Source: Treponemataceae bacterium (GTDB lineage Bacteria > Spirochaetota > Spirochaetia > Treponematales > Treponemataceae). Taken from it: DNA of 32,846 nucleotides. The stretch lies in assembly GCA_024402455.1 (NCBI GenBank), contig JAKSTS010000008.1, forward strand, positions 1 through 32,846, read 5' to 3'. The notes beneath the pieces were generated by a model that was not told the origin of the DNA, did not search any database, and was given only the letters and a program-made list of their open reading frames with translations. This document shows positions 15,606-25,813 of the stretch, one piece after another. The position numbers and the translations under genes were made by a program. Position 1 is the stretch's first letter. Every line of letters starts with the position of its first letter.

Positions 15606-18600
15606 ACATACATTCTGCCGTTACAGCCGGTGTCTGATATGTACCAGAGCGAACAGCACGGAACAGGAAATCTACTTCCTGCCGTCCACGGCTCATATAA
15701 TTCCAGAAATACTGAACTTCGTTTTCATAGATTGTTTCATTAGACAATCTTGTATAATAGTCGTCCCACCACCAGTCATCATTTTTCTCTTTTGGTTCTT
15801 CATATTCCTGGAATGAACCTGTCGTAACAAAAGCCGCATTCTGAATTTCCGCACCAGCCGGAACTGGAACACGCAATGCTACAAATGTGCGGTCGCGTGT
15901 AGTTGAAACAACAACATGTGCTTTATATGTTTTTCCAGATTCAAGCTTGTCCTGTGTTACAACTTTTCCAGAAGCAAGATCAATTATTTCGCAATAAACG
16001 CCAAGTCCTTCATCGCGAGGAACCTGTCTGTCTGCACTTACTGCATATTTCATTGAAACAGTATAGAACAAATCGCCAGGTCCATTTTTGCTGAACTCAA
16101 CAGGAAGTTCTTTGTCTTTTGGCAAATCTTTAACAGGAGCTTCAGCGAATCCGCATGCCTTTTCTACAGGTTCTGCACCAAGGCTTTTGAATTTTCCGCT
16201 GACATATTTTTTGCCGTCAATTAAAGCTTCTGCCGTAAAGTTCGTGTCTTCAAGACCAAGTGCTTCAATGTATGTTGCAAATGCATCAAGAACACGTGCT
16301 GTTGTTGCAGTTGATTTCCAGTAACCGTTAGAAGCTTTTTGAAGCTGCAAAAGCTGCCATACAAGGCGACCGACATTTGCGTTTTCAGGATCAACAGCAG
16401 AATAAAGCTTTAACGCCAGCGCATATGTTTCAATTTCTCCGCCAAAGAACTGCCAGTAAGACCAGCCGGCAGTGTTTGTAATATCTATGCCGCGTGTTGT
16501 CGGGCGCATAAATCCGGCAACTTTTTTGAGCACATCTTTTGCTTTATCCATTTCGCCGCGTTCAGCATATGTAAGACCAGCATAGCAAAGTTCTGTAATT
16601 GTTGCATTTTTGTCCTCAACAATTTCAGAAATTGATGTTGTTGTCGCATGACCCAGTCTTGCAAGAACATAATTTACATATGCTTTCATGTACAAAGATT
16701 TGTAGCCGTTCTGAACAATTCTGTTATACTCAGAGAAAATGTAATTGCCAAGCTTGTCTGTATTTATAACAACATCATAATCTTTATCTTTTGCTGCAGC
16801 AGCAATTTCGCCGATGCGCACGCTTACAGGGAACGAAGCCCTTGCATCAGAAGGCCAGTACGGGAAACTTCCGTCTTTATGCTGATAATTCTTCCATTTT
16901 TTAAGCTCGGCTTCAACAACTTTCCGAGGCTTCTTTACTTCGCTTTCAAGACCAAGCACCTTGATATAGTCCGCAAAATAAACCATCGGCATAATTGCAC
17001 TTGAACGCTGCTCAAGACAGCCGTAAGGATAATGGAAAACATAATCAACAGCTTCTTTCAAAACACCAAGACGTGTTGCATCAAGAGTAATTGTAAGATT
17101 GCCCTGATTATTGTCTGCATCACCAGGAATAATCAGAAGTTCTTTTGCAGAAGCATTTTTGTCTGTTCCAGTTGAACCGGTTGTTGTTACAGTTTCAAAT
17201 ACATACGGACGTTCAATTTCAATCGGTTTTAAGATTTTTTCGTTTAGAATCTGCGAACGAACAACAAACTGCACTGTAACAAAGCCGGTCTGTTCTGCTT
17301 TCAGAGGGAACATTACAAGACTTGTTGAATTTGCAGGAACTGTAACAGACTGTTTTGCATCTTTTATCAAAGATGCATGGCCAGAAGCTCTTTCAATTCC
17401 GTCTACTTCGACAGGCTGACCAGATTTTTCGATTCCGTCAAAAATCGCAGCTTCAATTTCAAGTGTCTGCGGTGTATCCTGAAGGTTCGAAATTATAAGA
17501 CCGGCTTCGCTTATATCGCCAAATCTTAATGTTGAAGGAACAACATCTCTTGCCGAAACAGGATTTGAAACATTTACTTCAGATTCTGAAATTGCAAATC
17601 TGTCATCGTTTACACCGACTGTTGTAACACGATAAGCAGTAAGGTTATCTGGCCATACAAACGTGCATTCAACGGTGCCGTCTTCGCCTGTTACAAGATA
17701 TGGCTCAAACACAGCAGTCGGCTCAAAGTTTTTACGCTCATTCATCTTTTCAGAATCGTCCTGCTCTGCATCGCCACCAAAAAGGCTGTTTGCGCTGTAA
17801 ACAACTGGATCAATAAGATTTGAACGTGAATCTCCACCCTGTGTACATACAGGGAAATGGTACTCATTATAGAAATATTCAACAGGGTTCGGAACGTGAT
17901 AATTAATCAAGTCAATAACGCCGCGATCAACTGCCATAAATGAAAGTTCTGCACCAGAAACCGGCACACCATTTTTAGTTGCTTTTAATGTAAATTTAGC
18001 AGTTTCTCCCGGTCTATAAGAAGATTTATCGCCTTTGACAGAAACATCAAATGTTACAGAATCTGTGTTTACATGAACAGCTGCAAGTCCGAAATATCCT
18101 TTCGGCTTGTTCATATCCGGAGTATCAAAATCTTCTGCAGGTTCACCTGTTCTTGTTGAATATGTAGAAAGCGTTACATAAGCAATCGGCAAATATTCCG
18201 GTTTCACAGGAATATCAAGAACAGTTACAGAATCTGTAATATTCAAGATTTCCTCGTGGAAAATGCCTTCGCGCTCAATTGTCAGCAAATAGCGGCCTTT
18301 TTCAAGCGGACTTTGCAGCATAATTTTTGCAGTTTCGCCTACAGCATAAGAATCTTTGTCGCATGTAAGAGTAAGTTCATCGCTCTGGTTTCCGTTGCCA
18401 TAATAATACCAGTCAGAACCAATTACATAAAATCTGCGCTCTGTTACAACATCATTGCCGTTTTTATCAGTTGAAGAGATGCGCAAAAGATAAGAACCGC
18501 CTTTTTTCGGTGTAATTGAGAAAGAACCAGTTTTATCAAGCGGCACTTTTAAAGTCTGGTCGCTTACCATTTCGCGTACATATCTTGTGTTTACTGTGCC

Positions 18601-21384
18601 ATAAACGCCCATCTGCTGAACAAGGTTCCATTCTTCGCGAAGCAGTTCTACATTTACAGAACGCTTGTCCTTATTTTTTGGCAGTGCATCAGCAGAAACT
18701 TCTGAACCGTCTGGCATTACAGCCTGATACTTAAAGTCAAGCTTGTCACCCTTTTTTGCAAAACCAGTTGCATTTGCAGGTGAACTCAAACCAATATAAT
18801 AAAGAGCAGGATGAACAACTGTAGAAGCAGAAGCAGCAATCATCTGGTTGCTCTGGTCTGTAACACGAATTTCTGAACGATATTGATAAGCCATTCCTTT
18901 CAAAGATTCGCCGCCAGAAGCAACAGACGTTGAACCTTTGCCCGTTACAGACAAAGTGCCTTCTTCGCCGCCAAGATAGCTGCGGCTGTCATAACCTTGC
19001 AGAGGTCCAAAAGTGAAACCGTCAAATTTGCCGCCTTTCAGACTGAAACCGCATGGTTCTCTAAACCATGTAGATTCATATTTGCAGCCGGCAAGACTTC
19101 CACCACCAAGATATTCAGCAGCAACAGCTGCATCGATGCGGTCGCCGCGCGTATAGTTTATATTGGCAATTGAAGCAGAAGCCTGAAAACGCAGGCGCTC
19201 AAAAAATGCAATCTGGAAATATTCATTTTTACTTACAACATCTCCATTTGGAAGCTTTCTTGAATATTTAATAAGATAATCTCCTGGTTCAAGGTCTGAA
19301 GGCAAAGTAAATGAATGATAAAAACCACCGGAAGCTGTCGTTTTTCCGCTGAAAGTTTTTATTGTTTCGCCTTTCCAGACATCTTCTTTAATTTCAATTG
19401 TGTAATCTCCGACAAACGGTTCAAGTTTTCCAAGTTTTTGTGTACGGTCAATTCCACGGAATGTAATTTTTTCTGCTGGTTTATACAGTTTGCGGTCTGT
19501 AAACATAAAGACATACATTTTTTCATCTTCTGCATATGCAGGAGAACTTTCGTTTACTGTGTTATAGCGCCACATGCTGCATATATCAGGTCTGAATATA
19601 AGACGGTCTTTATTGTTTACAACTTCAATAAAAAAGCTTGCAGTAGATTTTCTTAAGGCTTTTCTGAATGCACCTTCTTTAAAATCAATTACTGCATAAC
19701 CATTCTGGTCTGTAACGGCTGTTCCAAGATTTTCATAAGGGTTTCCGCTTATATCTTTTCTAAAAAGCGAAACCTTATTCAGCATGTCATAAAAAGGTCT
19801 TTTGCTTCTAGAATTATATGAGTCAGCAGCAAAAGCTCCAACCTGTGCACCAGAAATCGGCTCGCCTGTTTTTAACGAAGTAACCAGAACAACAGCTTTA
19901 TTATAGCCATATCGAACAGTAGCACCCAAATCTGTAACTTGAATTATCTGGGTGTTGCTCTGCGTGTAAGTGTCATCACTCCAATTGCTTTTTACTTCCA
20001 TTCCGGCTTCAAAATAGATGTTGCCAACCGAAAGCCCGTCGTTTTTATCAAGCAGTGGTTCCAAATCTACAGTTTCTATTACACGCTTGTTTTTTGGAAT
20101 GTCTTCGCTTTGATAAATTTTTGAAATTGGCTCTTTGTCTTTTGCAGAAACTTCATAATAAGAACCTGGCAGAATATTCTGAAACTGAAAAGCAAGCTTT
20201 GGTGCAAACTGTGCTTCAAGAATGCCAGAACCATAATCTTTAAATGACGCAAGGCTCAGTGCTGCCGGCACTTCAACTTCTACATCTACAGATTCTGCAG
20301 TTTTTCTTCCATATATATCGCTTATACCGGCAGGAATTGAAACTGAATAAATATCTTCGTAAGAAACAGGAAGACCATAAATTACAAGGCGGCTTCCGCC
20401 AATTTCAATGTTGTCTTTTGTAATATTCATTGACGGAGATGTCTTTATGTTTTTTACGAGAAAATCAATGTTTTTTTCATCTATCTGATGTGAAAAATAA
20501 AAATAAATAGGATTAGTATATTTTCCATAACTTCCGGAATTTAAATCTGCATTTCTAAATGAAAAAGGAAGTATTGTATGAAAAGATTCTGTCTGTTCAC
20601 TTGAAGTTTTAAGCGAATTCTTTTGTGCCTGTGCACCGCTTTTCATCGTTACAGAAATAAGCTGGTTTTCAGGCATTTTATCTTTTATGCTTAAAAGAAT
20701 TCCATTTTCGTCTGCTATTTTGCTAAAACCAGGCGAATAGATTTTTCCGCTTTCGTCGCAAACTTCTATGGAAGATTTTATTACATCAAGATCAACTGGA
20801 TAACTGAAGAAAACAGCGATGTCACCGGCCGCAGCAACAGGCACATCATCGTTATCAATGTAAGGAATTATTGCCTTTGGATTTTCTGCCAGTACTTTTT
20901 TATTTGCACCATAACCCGGCACAACAGAAACCATTTTAAGCTCTTCAGTTTTAAATGAAAATGAATTCATGCCGCTTAAAGCGTTTCCGTTAATTGATTT
21001 TACGGAATTATTTATCGTAACAATATATTCTGTCTGTGGAATAACTTCATCAGAACATTCAAAACTCAAAAGGCTTGTTCCGTACCAGCGGAAAACACCT
21101 TTCAGCTCAGGTTCAATCGAAATTATGTCAGATTTATCTGATGGTTCTCCAAGTTTGCTTAAAGGAACAACCGGCTCAGAAAACTGCACAAAAATCGAAG
21201 GATTTTTTACTTCTACTGGCAGCGTTCCTTCTGGTTCATAGCTTATAACGCAAAACCCGTCATTAGTTTCTGCATTTGCATTTGAACCGTTTTTGTTTGT
21301 TTTGTTTTTACTGCAGCCAATTGCCAGAAAAGCAATAAACACAACAGCCAGCAGTCTTTTAGCAAGCATCAGACTTCTATTCAT
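15553..21384 (-). CDS. yfhM: Alpha-2-macroglobulin family lipoprotein with thioester motif
   Basis: About 1943 residues from the ATG at 21384, somewhat longer than E. coli YfhM. This start is set by GGAG at 21390-21393, 5 nt upstream, and gives a proper lipoprotein signal with lipobox LAIGC (Cys24). An in-frame start at 21510 would bury that signal. The order is bacterial MG-type beta domains, a bait-like region, ECTFVWPDNLTAYRV of the A2M domain, then YGCLEQ with thioester Cys at about residue 1456 and Gln three residues on. A helical thioester domain and C-terminal beta domains follow. Bacterial A2M proteins trap attacking proteases covalently in the periplasm, and pair genetically with PBP1C, here overlapping downstream. 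The thioester is intact, so trapping activity is expected. The leader upstream shows no clear promoter. Confidence 0.94.
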   Translation of the reverse strand: MNRSLMLAKRLLAVVFIAFLAIGCSKNKTNKNGSNANAETNDGFCVISYEPEGTLPVEVKNPSIFVQFSEPVVPLSKLGEPSDKSDIISIEPELKGVFRWYGTSLLSFECSDEVIPQTEYIVTINNSVKSINGNALSGMNSFSFKTEELKMVSVVPGYGANKKVLAENPKAIIPYIDNDDVPVAAAGDIAVFFSYPVDLDVIKSSIEVCDESGKIYSPGFSKIADENGILLSIKDKMPENQLISVTMKSGAQAQKNSLKTSSEQTESFHTILPFSFRNADLNSGSYGKYTNPIYFYFSHQIDEKNIDFLVKNIKTSPSMNITKDNIEIGGSRLVIYGLPVSYEDIYSVSIPAGISDIYGRKTAESVDVEVEVPAALSLASFKDYGSGILEAQFAPKLAFQFQNILPGSYYEVSAKDKEPISKIYQSEDIPKNKRVIETVDLEPLLDKNDGLSVGNIYFEAGMEVKSNWSDDTYTQSNTQIIQVTDLGATVRYGYNKAVVLVTSLKTGEPISGAQVGAFAADSYNSRSKRPFYDMLNKVSLFRKDISGNPYENLGTAVTDQNGYAVIDFKEGAFRKALRKSTASFFIEVVNNKDRLIFRPDICSMWRYNTVNESSPAYAEDEKMYVFMFTDRKLYKPAEKITFRGIDRTQKLGKLEPFVGDYTIEIKEDVWKGETIKTFSGKTTASGGFYHSFTLPSDLEPGDYLIKYSRKLPNGDVVSKNEYFQIAFFERLRFQASASIANINYTRGDRIDAAVAAEYLGGGSLAGCKYESTWFREPCGFSLKGGKFDGFTFGPLQGYDSRSYLGGEEGTLSVTGKGSTSVASGGESLKGMAYQYRSEIRVTDQSNQMIAASASTVVHPALYYIGLSSPANATGFAKKGDKLDFKYQAVMPDGSEVSADALPKNKDKRSVNVELLREEWNLVQQMGVYGTVNTRYVREMVSDQTLKVPLDKTGSFSITPKKGGSYLLRISSTDKNGNDVVTERRFYVIGSDWYYYGNGNQSDELTLTCDKDSYAVGETAKIMLQSPLEKGRYLLTIEREGIFHEEILNITDSVTVLDIPVKPEYLPIAYVTLSTYSTRTGEPAEDFDTPDMNKPKGYFGLAAVHVNTDSVTFDVSVKGDKSSYRPGETAKFTLKATKNGVPVSGAELSFMAVDRGVIDLINYHVPNPVEYFYNEYHFPVCTQGGDSRSNLIDPVVYSANSLFGGDAEQDDSEKMNERKNFEPTAVFEPYLVTGEDGTVECTFVWPDNLTAYRVTTVGVNDDRFAISESEVNVSNPVSARDVVPSTLRFGDISEAGLIISNLQDTPQTLEIEAAIFDGIEKSGQPVEVDGIERASGHASLIKDAKQSVTVPANSTSLVMFPLKAEQTGFVTVQFVVRSQILNEKILKPIEIERPYVFETVTTTGSTGTDKNASAKELLIIPGDADNNQGNLTITLDATRLGVLKEAVDYVFHYPYGCLEQRSSAIMPMVYFADYIKVLGLESEVKKPRKVVEAELKKWKNYQHKDGSFPYWPSDARASFPVSVRIGEIAAAAKDKDYDVVINTDKLGNYIFSEYNRIVQNGYKSLYMKAYVNYVLARLGHATTTSISEIVEDKNATITELCYAGLTYAERGEMDKAKDVLKKVAGFMRPTTRGIDITNTAGWSYWQFFGGEIETYALALKLYSAVDPENANVGRLVWQLLQLQKASNGYWKSTATTARVLDAFATYIEALGLEDTNFTAEALIDGKKYVSGKFKSLGAEPVEKACGFAEAPVKDLPKDKELPVEFSKNGPGDLFYTVSMKYAVSADRQVPRDEGLGVYCEIIDLASGKVVTQDKLESGKTYKAHVVVSTTRDRTFVALRVPVPAGAEIQNAAFVTTGSFQEYEEPKEKNDDWWWDDYYTRLSNETIYENEVQYFWNYMSRGRQEVDFLFRAVRSGTYQTPAVTAECMYEPEIFGRSGGKVWIIE

Positions 21385-21821
21385 AACAACTCCAGAATTT
21401 TTGAAAACATGCAAAACGCCCGATAAGATTAATTCCTGTTTCAAGGCAGTTTCTGTTTTCTTGAGCTTCAGATTATCCTTAAAATTTAAATTTCTTTCGA
21501 TAATCATCAAAATATTTTATTAAAAAACCATTTCGATACTATCTTATTTTTCATTATTCTCCAAGTATCAAAATATATCGTATCTTAAAAAATTGATAAA
21601 ATTTCTTTTTAGCCAGACATATATGACAGCAATAACGGCTTAAAATAAAAAAGACCTGGTACAGGAAGGAGGCTAGTTGTACCAGGTCAATATTCTTTGC
21701 TTATATTAAGAGAACTTCAACAAGCGGAAATTCCTAAAAGTTTAAACATTTCAGGAAGTTCCGAATGTTTTTATTCACTTATCGCCAGAAATTAATTGTT
21801 GTCCGCAAGCGGATAACTTTT
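21385..21821. other. Intergenic region between gguB and the alpha-2-macroglobulin gene
   Basis: This 437-nt stretch holds the sugar-transporter terminator (21647-21688). It also has a small hairpin just past the gguB stop, TTGTCCGC/GCGGATAA with a 2-nt loop (about 21799-21816). The AT-rich leader of the minus-strand alpha-2-macroglobulin gene fills the rest; I could not settle on a promoter in it. No coding sequence was found. Confidence 0.5.
21644..21688 (-). terminator. Rho-independent terminator of the chvE-gguA-gguB operon
   Basis: GACCTGGTAC (21653-21662) pairs perfectly with GTACCAGGTC (21679-21688). On the minus strand the stem is followed by TTTTTTATTTT (complement of 21642-21652). 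It lies downstream of the gguB stop on the same strand. Confidence 0.85.
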
Positions 21822-23006
21822 TTAGTTTGAACGGCTGCGTTTCTTAGACAGAACATCGAAAATAACGGCTGCAAGAAGAACGATACCTTTAACAGCTTTC
21901 TGCCAGTTTGAGTCAATTCCCAAAATAGACATACCGTTGTTCAAAACACCCATAAAGATAGCACCAATTACGGCACCACCGACTGTACCTGTTCCACCAT
22001 AAGCAGAAGCACCACCAATGAAGCAAGAACCGATTGCATCCATTTCATAGTTTGTTCCGGCAGAAGGTGCAGCAGAATTGAAACGTGCGATACAAACCAA
22101 AGCTGCAACAGCAGACAGGAAGCCCATGTTTGTATATGCAGCAAACAGAACGTGGTCTGTGTTAATACCAGAAAGGCGTGTTGCTTTTTCGTTTCCACCC
22201 ATTGTATAGAAATAACGGCCAGGAACTGTGTTTTCTGTGAAATAGCTGTAAATGATTACAATTGCAGCAATAAGAATAAGTACAACAGGAATACCTTTAT
22301 GATTTCCCAAAAGGAAAGAGAAATAAAGGATTACAGCTGTAAGAATTACAAGCTTAAAGATGAATGAAAAGAGCGATTCTGTTTCATAACCTTTGCGGTT
22401 GCGTTTAATGCGGTTTGCAATCTGCATGATATACATAACAACACAAATTATAACTGCAATAATCATGGTAACCATAAGAACCGTCGATTTATCTGCATTG
22501 CCACCCGGAATAAAGCTTGTAAACATCTTAAGGTAATTCTCTGGGAATGGAGCAATTGTCAAACCATCAAGAATAAGCAATGCAACACCGCGCCACAAAA
22601 GCATACCTGCAAGAGTTACAATAAATGGAGGGATACGGATATATGCAATCCAGAATGCCTGCCATGCACCGATAGCTGTACCAAGAACGATACAAACAAC
22701 AATTGTAAGCCAGATGTTGCTGTTATGCTCAACCATCATTTTGCCTGCAACAGCACCAACAAGTGCAACAACAGAACCAACAGAAAGGTCAATGTTACCA
22801 CCTGTCAAAATACACAAAAGCATACCAGTAGCCAGAATAAGAACATAACTGTTCTGGCTGATAATGTTTGAAACGTTCATCGGGTTCAAAAGAGAACCTC
22901 TGTCTGCTCCAGTAATTAAAACTTGAAACAATATAACGACAACAACAAGTGCAAAAAGCATTGTGTTCTTTTTAAGTGTTTCTTTCACTTTTATCATGTT
23001 TGCCAT
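21822..23006 (-). CDS. gguB: Monosaccharide ABC transporter permease (GguB/XylH type)
   Basis: 394 residues, the length of GguB/MmsB/XylH permeases rather than the roughly 336 of MglC. About nine or ten hydrophobic segments, with the family signatures LTGGNIDLSVGSVVAL (first third), RIPPFIVTLAGML and DAIGSCFIGGASAYGGTGTVGGAVIGA (coupling region to the ATPase). A polar insert of about 40 residues in the middle (IKRNRKGYETES) is typical of this longer type. It forms the inner-membrane channel for the ChvE-delivered sugar. AAGGAGAT precedes the ATG. The gene lies 36 nt after gguA and ends the operon before the terminator at 21644-21688. Confidence 0.93.
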   Translation of the reverse strand: MANMIKVKETLKKNTMLFALVVVVILFQVLITGADRGSLLNPMNVSNIISQNSYVLILATGMLLCILTGGNIDLSVGSVVALVGAVAGKMMVEHNSNIWLTIVVCIVLGTAIGAWQAFWIAYIRIPPFIVTLAGMLLWRGVALLILDGLTIAPFPENYLKMFTSFIPGGNADKSTVLMVTMIIAVIICVVMYIMQIANRIKRNRKGYETESLFSFIFKLVILTAVILYFSFLLGNHKGIPVVLILIAAIVIIYSYFTENTVPGRYFYTMGGNEKATRLSGINTDHVLFAAYTNMGFLSAVAALVCIARFNSAAPSAGTNYEMDAIGSCFIGGASAYGGTGTVGGAVIGAIFMGVLNNGMSILGIDSNWQKAVKGIVLLAAVIFDVLSKKRSRSN

Positions 23007-23042
23007 AAAAATCTCCTTATAAAAATATTTGCCGCAATTCTT

Positions 23043-24575
23043 TTATTTATTATCAGACTTCAAGATGCAAGACATAATTGCCTCTTGCGAAGCTTCTTCT
23101 TTTGACATTTCTGCAATTATTTTTCCTTCATTCATGACATAAATGCGGTCACTCATGCCAAGAACTTCCGGCAGTTCAGAAGAAATCATAATTACAGATT
23201 TTCCTTCTGCAACCAGCTGGTTGATAATGCAGTAAATTTCATATTTTGCACCAACATCAATACCGCGTGTCGGTTCATCAAGAATCAAAATATCTGGATC
23301 AGCAAACATCCACTTGCCAAGAAGAACTTTCTGCTGGTTTCCACCAGAAAGATTGCCGACAAGCTGGTTTACACTTGGAGCTTTTGTCTTGAGTTTTTCT
23401 TTGTATTCGTTTGAATATTTAAACTCAAGATCTTTATCAATCACAAGATTTTTTGAAATCTTATCGAGTTTTGCAAGTGTGGTGTTAATAGAAATTGGGT
23501 TCGAAAGAACAAGACCATTTCCCTTTCGGTCTTCTGTTACATAAGCAAGTTTATTATTAATTGCTTCGCGGACAGTCTTAAGATGAACTTCTTTTCCATT
23601 AATGAACACTTTGCCGTGAATATTGCGTCCATAACTGTGGCCGAATACACTCATTGCAAATTCTGTTCGGCCTGCACCCATAAGGCCAGAAATGCCGACA
23701 ACTTCACCTTTGTGAACTTTAATGTTTATGTCTTTGCAGACTTTTCGACCTTCGTATATAGGATGGTCAACATTCCAGTTTTGAACTTCAAAAGAAACTT
23801 CGCCGATTTTTGGTTCGCGTTTCGGGAAGCGGTCTGTAATTGTACGACCAACCATGCCTGCAACAATGCGGCTTTCGCTGATGTCGTCTTTGCCTTTTTC
23901 AAGAGTTTCAATTGATTTGCCGTCACGAATAATCGTAATTTTATCAGCAACATAAGAAACTTCGTTCAATTTATGTGAAATAAGAATGGAAGTCATTCCG
24001 TTCTTTTTGAATTCCAAAAGTAAATCAAGTAATTTTTTTGAATCCGATTCGTTCAATGACGAAGTTGGTTCATCAAGAATTAAAAGACGAACGTTTTTTG
24101 CAAGAGCTTTTGCAATTTCAACAAGCTGCTGCTTGCCTACACCAATGTCTTTAATTAAGGTTCTGGAAGATTCTTCAAGACCAACAAGTTTCAGATATTC
24201 ATCAGCCTTAGCAAATGTTTCATCCCAGTCGATTCTTGCAGTTGAACCGCGTTCGTTGCCAAGAAACATGTTCTCGCCGATTGTCAGCTGTGGAACGAGA
24301 GCCAGTTCCTGATGGATAATTACAATGCCTTTTGCTTCACTGTCTTTAATTTTTTCAAATTTGCAGACATTGCCTTCAAACAGAATATCGCCTTCATATG
24401 TTCCAAACTGATAAATACCACTTAAAACGTTCATCAATGTAGATTTTCCTGCACCGTTTTCTCCAACAAGTGCATGAATCTCACCTTGTTCAACTTGCAG
24501 ATTTACATCGCTTAAAGCTTTTACGCCAGGGAACGTTTTAGTGATATTCTTCATTTCGAGCAAATAATTTGCCAT
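23043..24575 (-). CDS. gguA: Monosaccharide ABC transporter ATPase, duplicated domain (GguA/MmsA type)
   Basis: 510 residues with two fused nucleotide-binding domains, the standard form for CUT2-class sugar importers. Domain 1 has Walker [10 protein letters not shown] (38-46), a signature [15 protein letters not shown] and Walker [12 protein letters not shown]. Domain 2 has the usual degenerate P-loop GLMGAGRTE, intact signature [15 protein letters not shown] and Walker [24 protein letters not shown] hydrolysis is expected mainly at one composite site. It drives uptake through GguB. A terminator-like hairpin sits between chvE and this gene, so it is probably expressed below the binding protein. 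AGGGGG lies about 12 nt before the ATG, a rather distant ribosome binding site. Confidence 0.95.
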   Translation of the reverse strand: MANYLLEMKNITKTFPGVKALSDVNLQVEQGEIHALVGENGAGKSTLMNVLSGIYQFGTYEGDILFEGNVCKFEKIKDSEAKGIVIIHQELALVPQLTIGENMFLGNERGSTARIDWDETFAKADEYLKLVGLEESSRTLIKDIGVGKQQLVEIAKALAKNVRLLILDEPTSSLNESDSKKLLDLLLEFKKNGMTSILISHKLNEVSYVADKITIIRDGKSIETLEKGKDDISESRIVAGMVGRTITDRFPKREPKIGEVSFEVQNWNVDHPIYEGRKVCKDINIKVHKGEVVGISGLMGAGRTEFAMSVFGHSYGRNIHGKVFINGKEVHLKTVREAINNKLAYVTEDRKGNGLVLSNPISINTTLAKLDKISKNLVIDKDLEFKYSNEYKEKLKTKAPSVNQLVGNLSGGNQQKVLLGKWMFADPDILILDEPTRGIDVGAKYEIYCIINQLVAEGKSVIMISSELPEVLGMSDRIYVMNEGKIIAEMSKEEASQEAIMSCILKSDNK

Positions 24576-24607
24576 ATGTTCGTTTTCCCCCTAATTTTTA
24601 CAATACG

Positions 24608-24650
24608 AAAAAAAATGCGGCGGCCTGCCCTCGCAAAGTCGCCGCATTTT
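24608..24650 (-). terminator. Intercistronic terminator/attenuator between chvE and gguA
   Basis: AAAATGCGGCG (24612-24622) pairs perfectly over 11 bp with CGCCGCATTTT (24640-24650). On the minus strand it is followed by eight T (complement of 24608-24615). It begins 10 nt past the chvE stop and ends about 30 nt before gguA. Partial read-through would give much binding protein and less ATPase and permease; the stem may also protect the chvE mRNA 3' end. Confidence 0.8.
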
Positions 24651-24660
24651 CAATTATAAA

Positions 24661-25743
24661 TTACAGACCAAGCTGAGCTTTTGTATAGTAGCCACTATCA
24701 ATAAGCAATGATTTGTAATTGTTGATATCACCAAATACTGGTTCACAAAGGTATGAAGGAACTTTCTTTACACCGTTGTTGTATGTATCTGTATCATTTA
24801 CTTCAACTTTAGAACCCTTACAGATTGCGTCAACCATTTCAACAACTTTTGCAGCCAATGTACGTGTATCTTTGAAGATTGACATAGCCTGTGTTCCAGC
24901 AATCATGTTCTTAACTGCTACGATATCGCAGTCCTGACCTGTGATGATTGGGAAGTTGTCTTTTGTATAACCAGCGTTGATAAGAGCATTAGTAATACCG
25001 TTTGCACAAGAGTCGTTTGAAGAATAAACTGCATCAAGTTTTGTTCCTTTTGGACCATATCCGTTAGCAGTAATAAGGTTTTCCATACGTTTCTGTGCTT
25101 CTTCTGTTGACCAACCTGGTGTTGCACACTGTGCTTTTGTAATCTGTCCTGATTTTACAACGAGTTTGCCGCTCTTGATGTATGGTGTAAGAACATCCAT
25201 TGCACCACCGAAGAAGAAGTTTACGTTGTTATCAGCTGGGTCACCTGTGAAAAGTTCGATGTTGTATTTTTTACCATCGTTGTTGTCGAGGTTCAATTTG
25301 TCGCGAATATATTCGCCCTGGAACTGACCAACTTTGTAGTTATCAAATGTTGCATAGTAAGAAACTGCATCACTGTTCATGATAAGGCGGTCATAAGCGA
25401 TAACCTGAATGCCTTTGTCTTTTGCAGTTTTCAAAACTTCTGTCAAAGAAGAACCGTCAATAGCTGCAATAACGATAACCTTGCAGTTTGACATGATCAT
25501 GTTTTCAATCTGTGCAACCTGTGTTGGAATATCGTTGTCTCCACCATACTGAAGATCTACTTTATAACCAGCAGCTTCAAGTTTTGCTTTCATGTTAGCA
25601 CCATCTTGGTTCCAGCGCTGCAAGCTCTGTGTTGGCATTGAAACACCAACTTTGATTGCTGCTGAACCATCTTTGCCACCATTAGCAAAAACGCCTGTTA
25701 AAGCCAAACACAATACTAAGGCAATAGCTAAAATTTTTTTCAT
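24661..25743 (-). CDS. chvE: Multiple-sugar-binding periplasmic protein (ChvE type)
   Basis: 360 residues. Signal peptide MKKILAIALVLCLALTGVFA with likely cleavage before NGGKDG; there is no lipobox Cys, so it is a soluble periplasmic protein. The mature part matches ChvE closely: VGVSMPTQSLQRWNQDG (start of lobe 1), GGDNDIPTQVAQIENMI, VIAAIDGSSLT, VIAYDRLI, YYATFDNYKVGQFQ, then ITGQDCDIVAVK and IFKDTRTLA, ending VPSYLCEPVFGDINNYK. These residues line the sugar site in ChvE/XylF/MglB proteins. ChvE homologues bind aldoses such as glucose, galactose, arabinose and xylose; the preference here is unknown. The start is fixed by GGAAGGAGA, 6 nt before the ATG at 25743. It is the first gene of the chvE-gguA-gguB operon, followed by an attenuator. 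Confidence 0.94.
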   Translation of the reverse strand: MKKILAIALVLCLALTGVFANGGKDGSAAIKVGVSMPTQSLQRWNQDGANMKAKLEAAGYKVDLQYGGDNDIPTQVAQIENMIMSNCKVIVIAAIDGSSLTEVLKTAKDKGIQVIAYDRLIMNSDAVSYYATFDNYKVGQFQGEYIRDKLNLDNNDGKKYNIELFTGDPADNNVNFFFGGAMDVLTPYIKSGKLVVKSGQITKAQCATPGWSTEEAQKRMENLITANGYGPKGTKLDAVYSSNDSCANGITNALINAGYTKDNFPIITGQDCDIVAVKNMIAGTQAMSIFKDTRTLAAKVVEMVDAICKGSKVEVNDTDTYNNGVKKVPSYLCEPVFGDINNYKSLLIDSGYYTKAQLGL

Positions 25744-25813
25744 ACAAGTCTCCTTCCTTTTTTGACTTGGTGAATAAATATTTTTGGATTTTGCCACAAA
25801 CAGCAAAACGCAG

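Noticed and set aside
21385..21510. Longer alpha-2-macroglobulin start at 21510
   Set aside because: It would bury the lipoprotein signal; GGAG 5 nt before 21384 and the lipobox support the shorter form.
21799..21816. lac-operator-like AGCGGATAAC near the gguB stop
   Set aside because: The similarity is one half site. The sequence is a small hairpin just past a stop codon, far from any promoter of the sugar operon, and lacks the central symmetry of LacI-family operators.
21822..25743. Naming the sugar transporter mglBAC
   Set aside because: The binding protein matches ChvE motif by motif, and the permease has the 394-residue GguB/XylH length rather than that of MglC.
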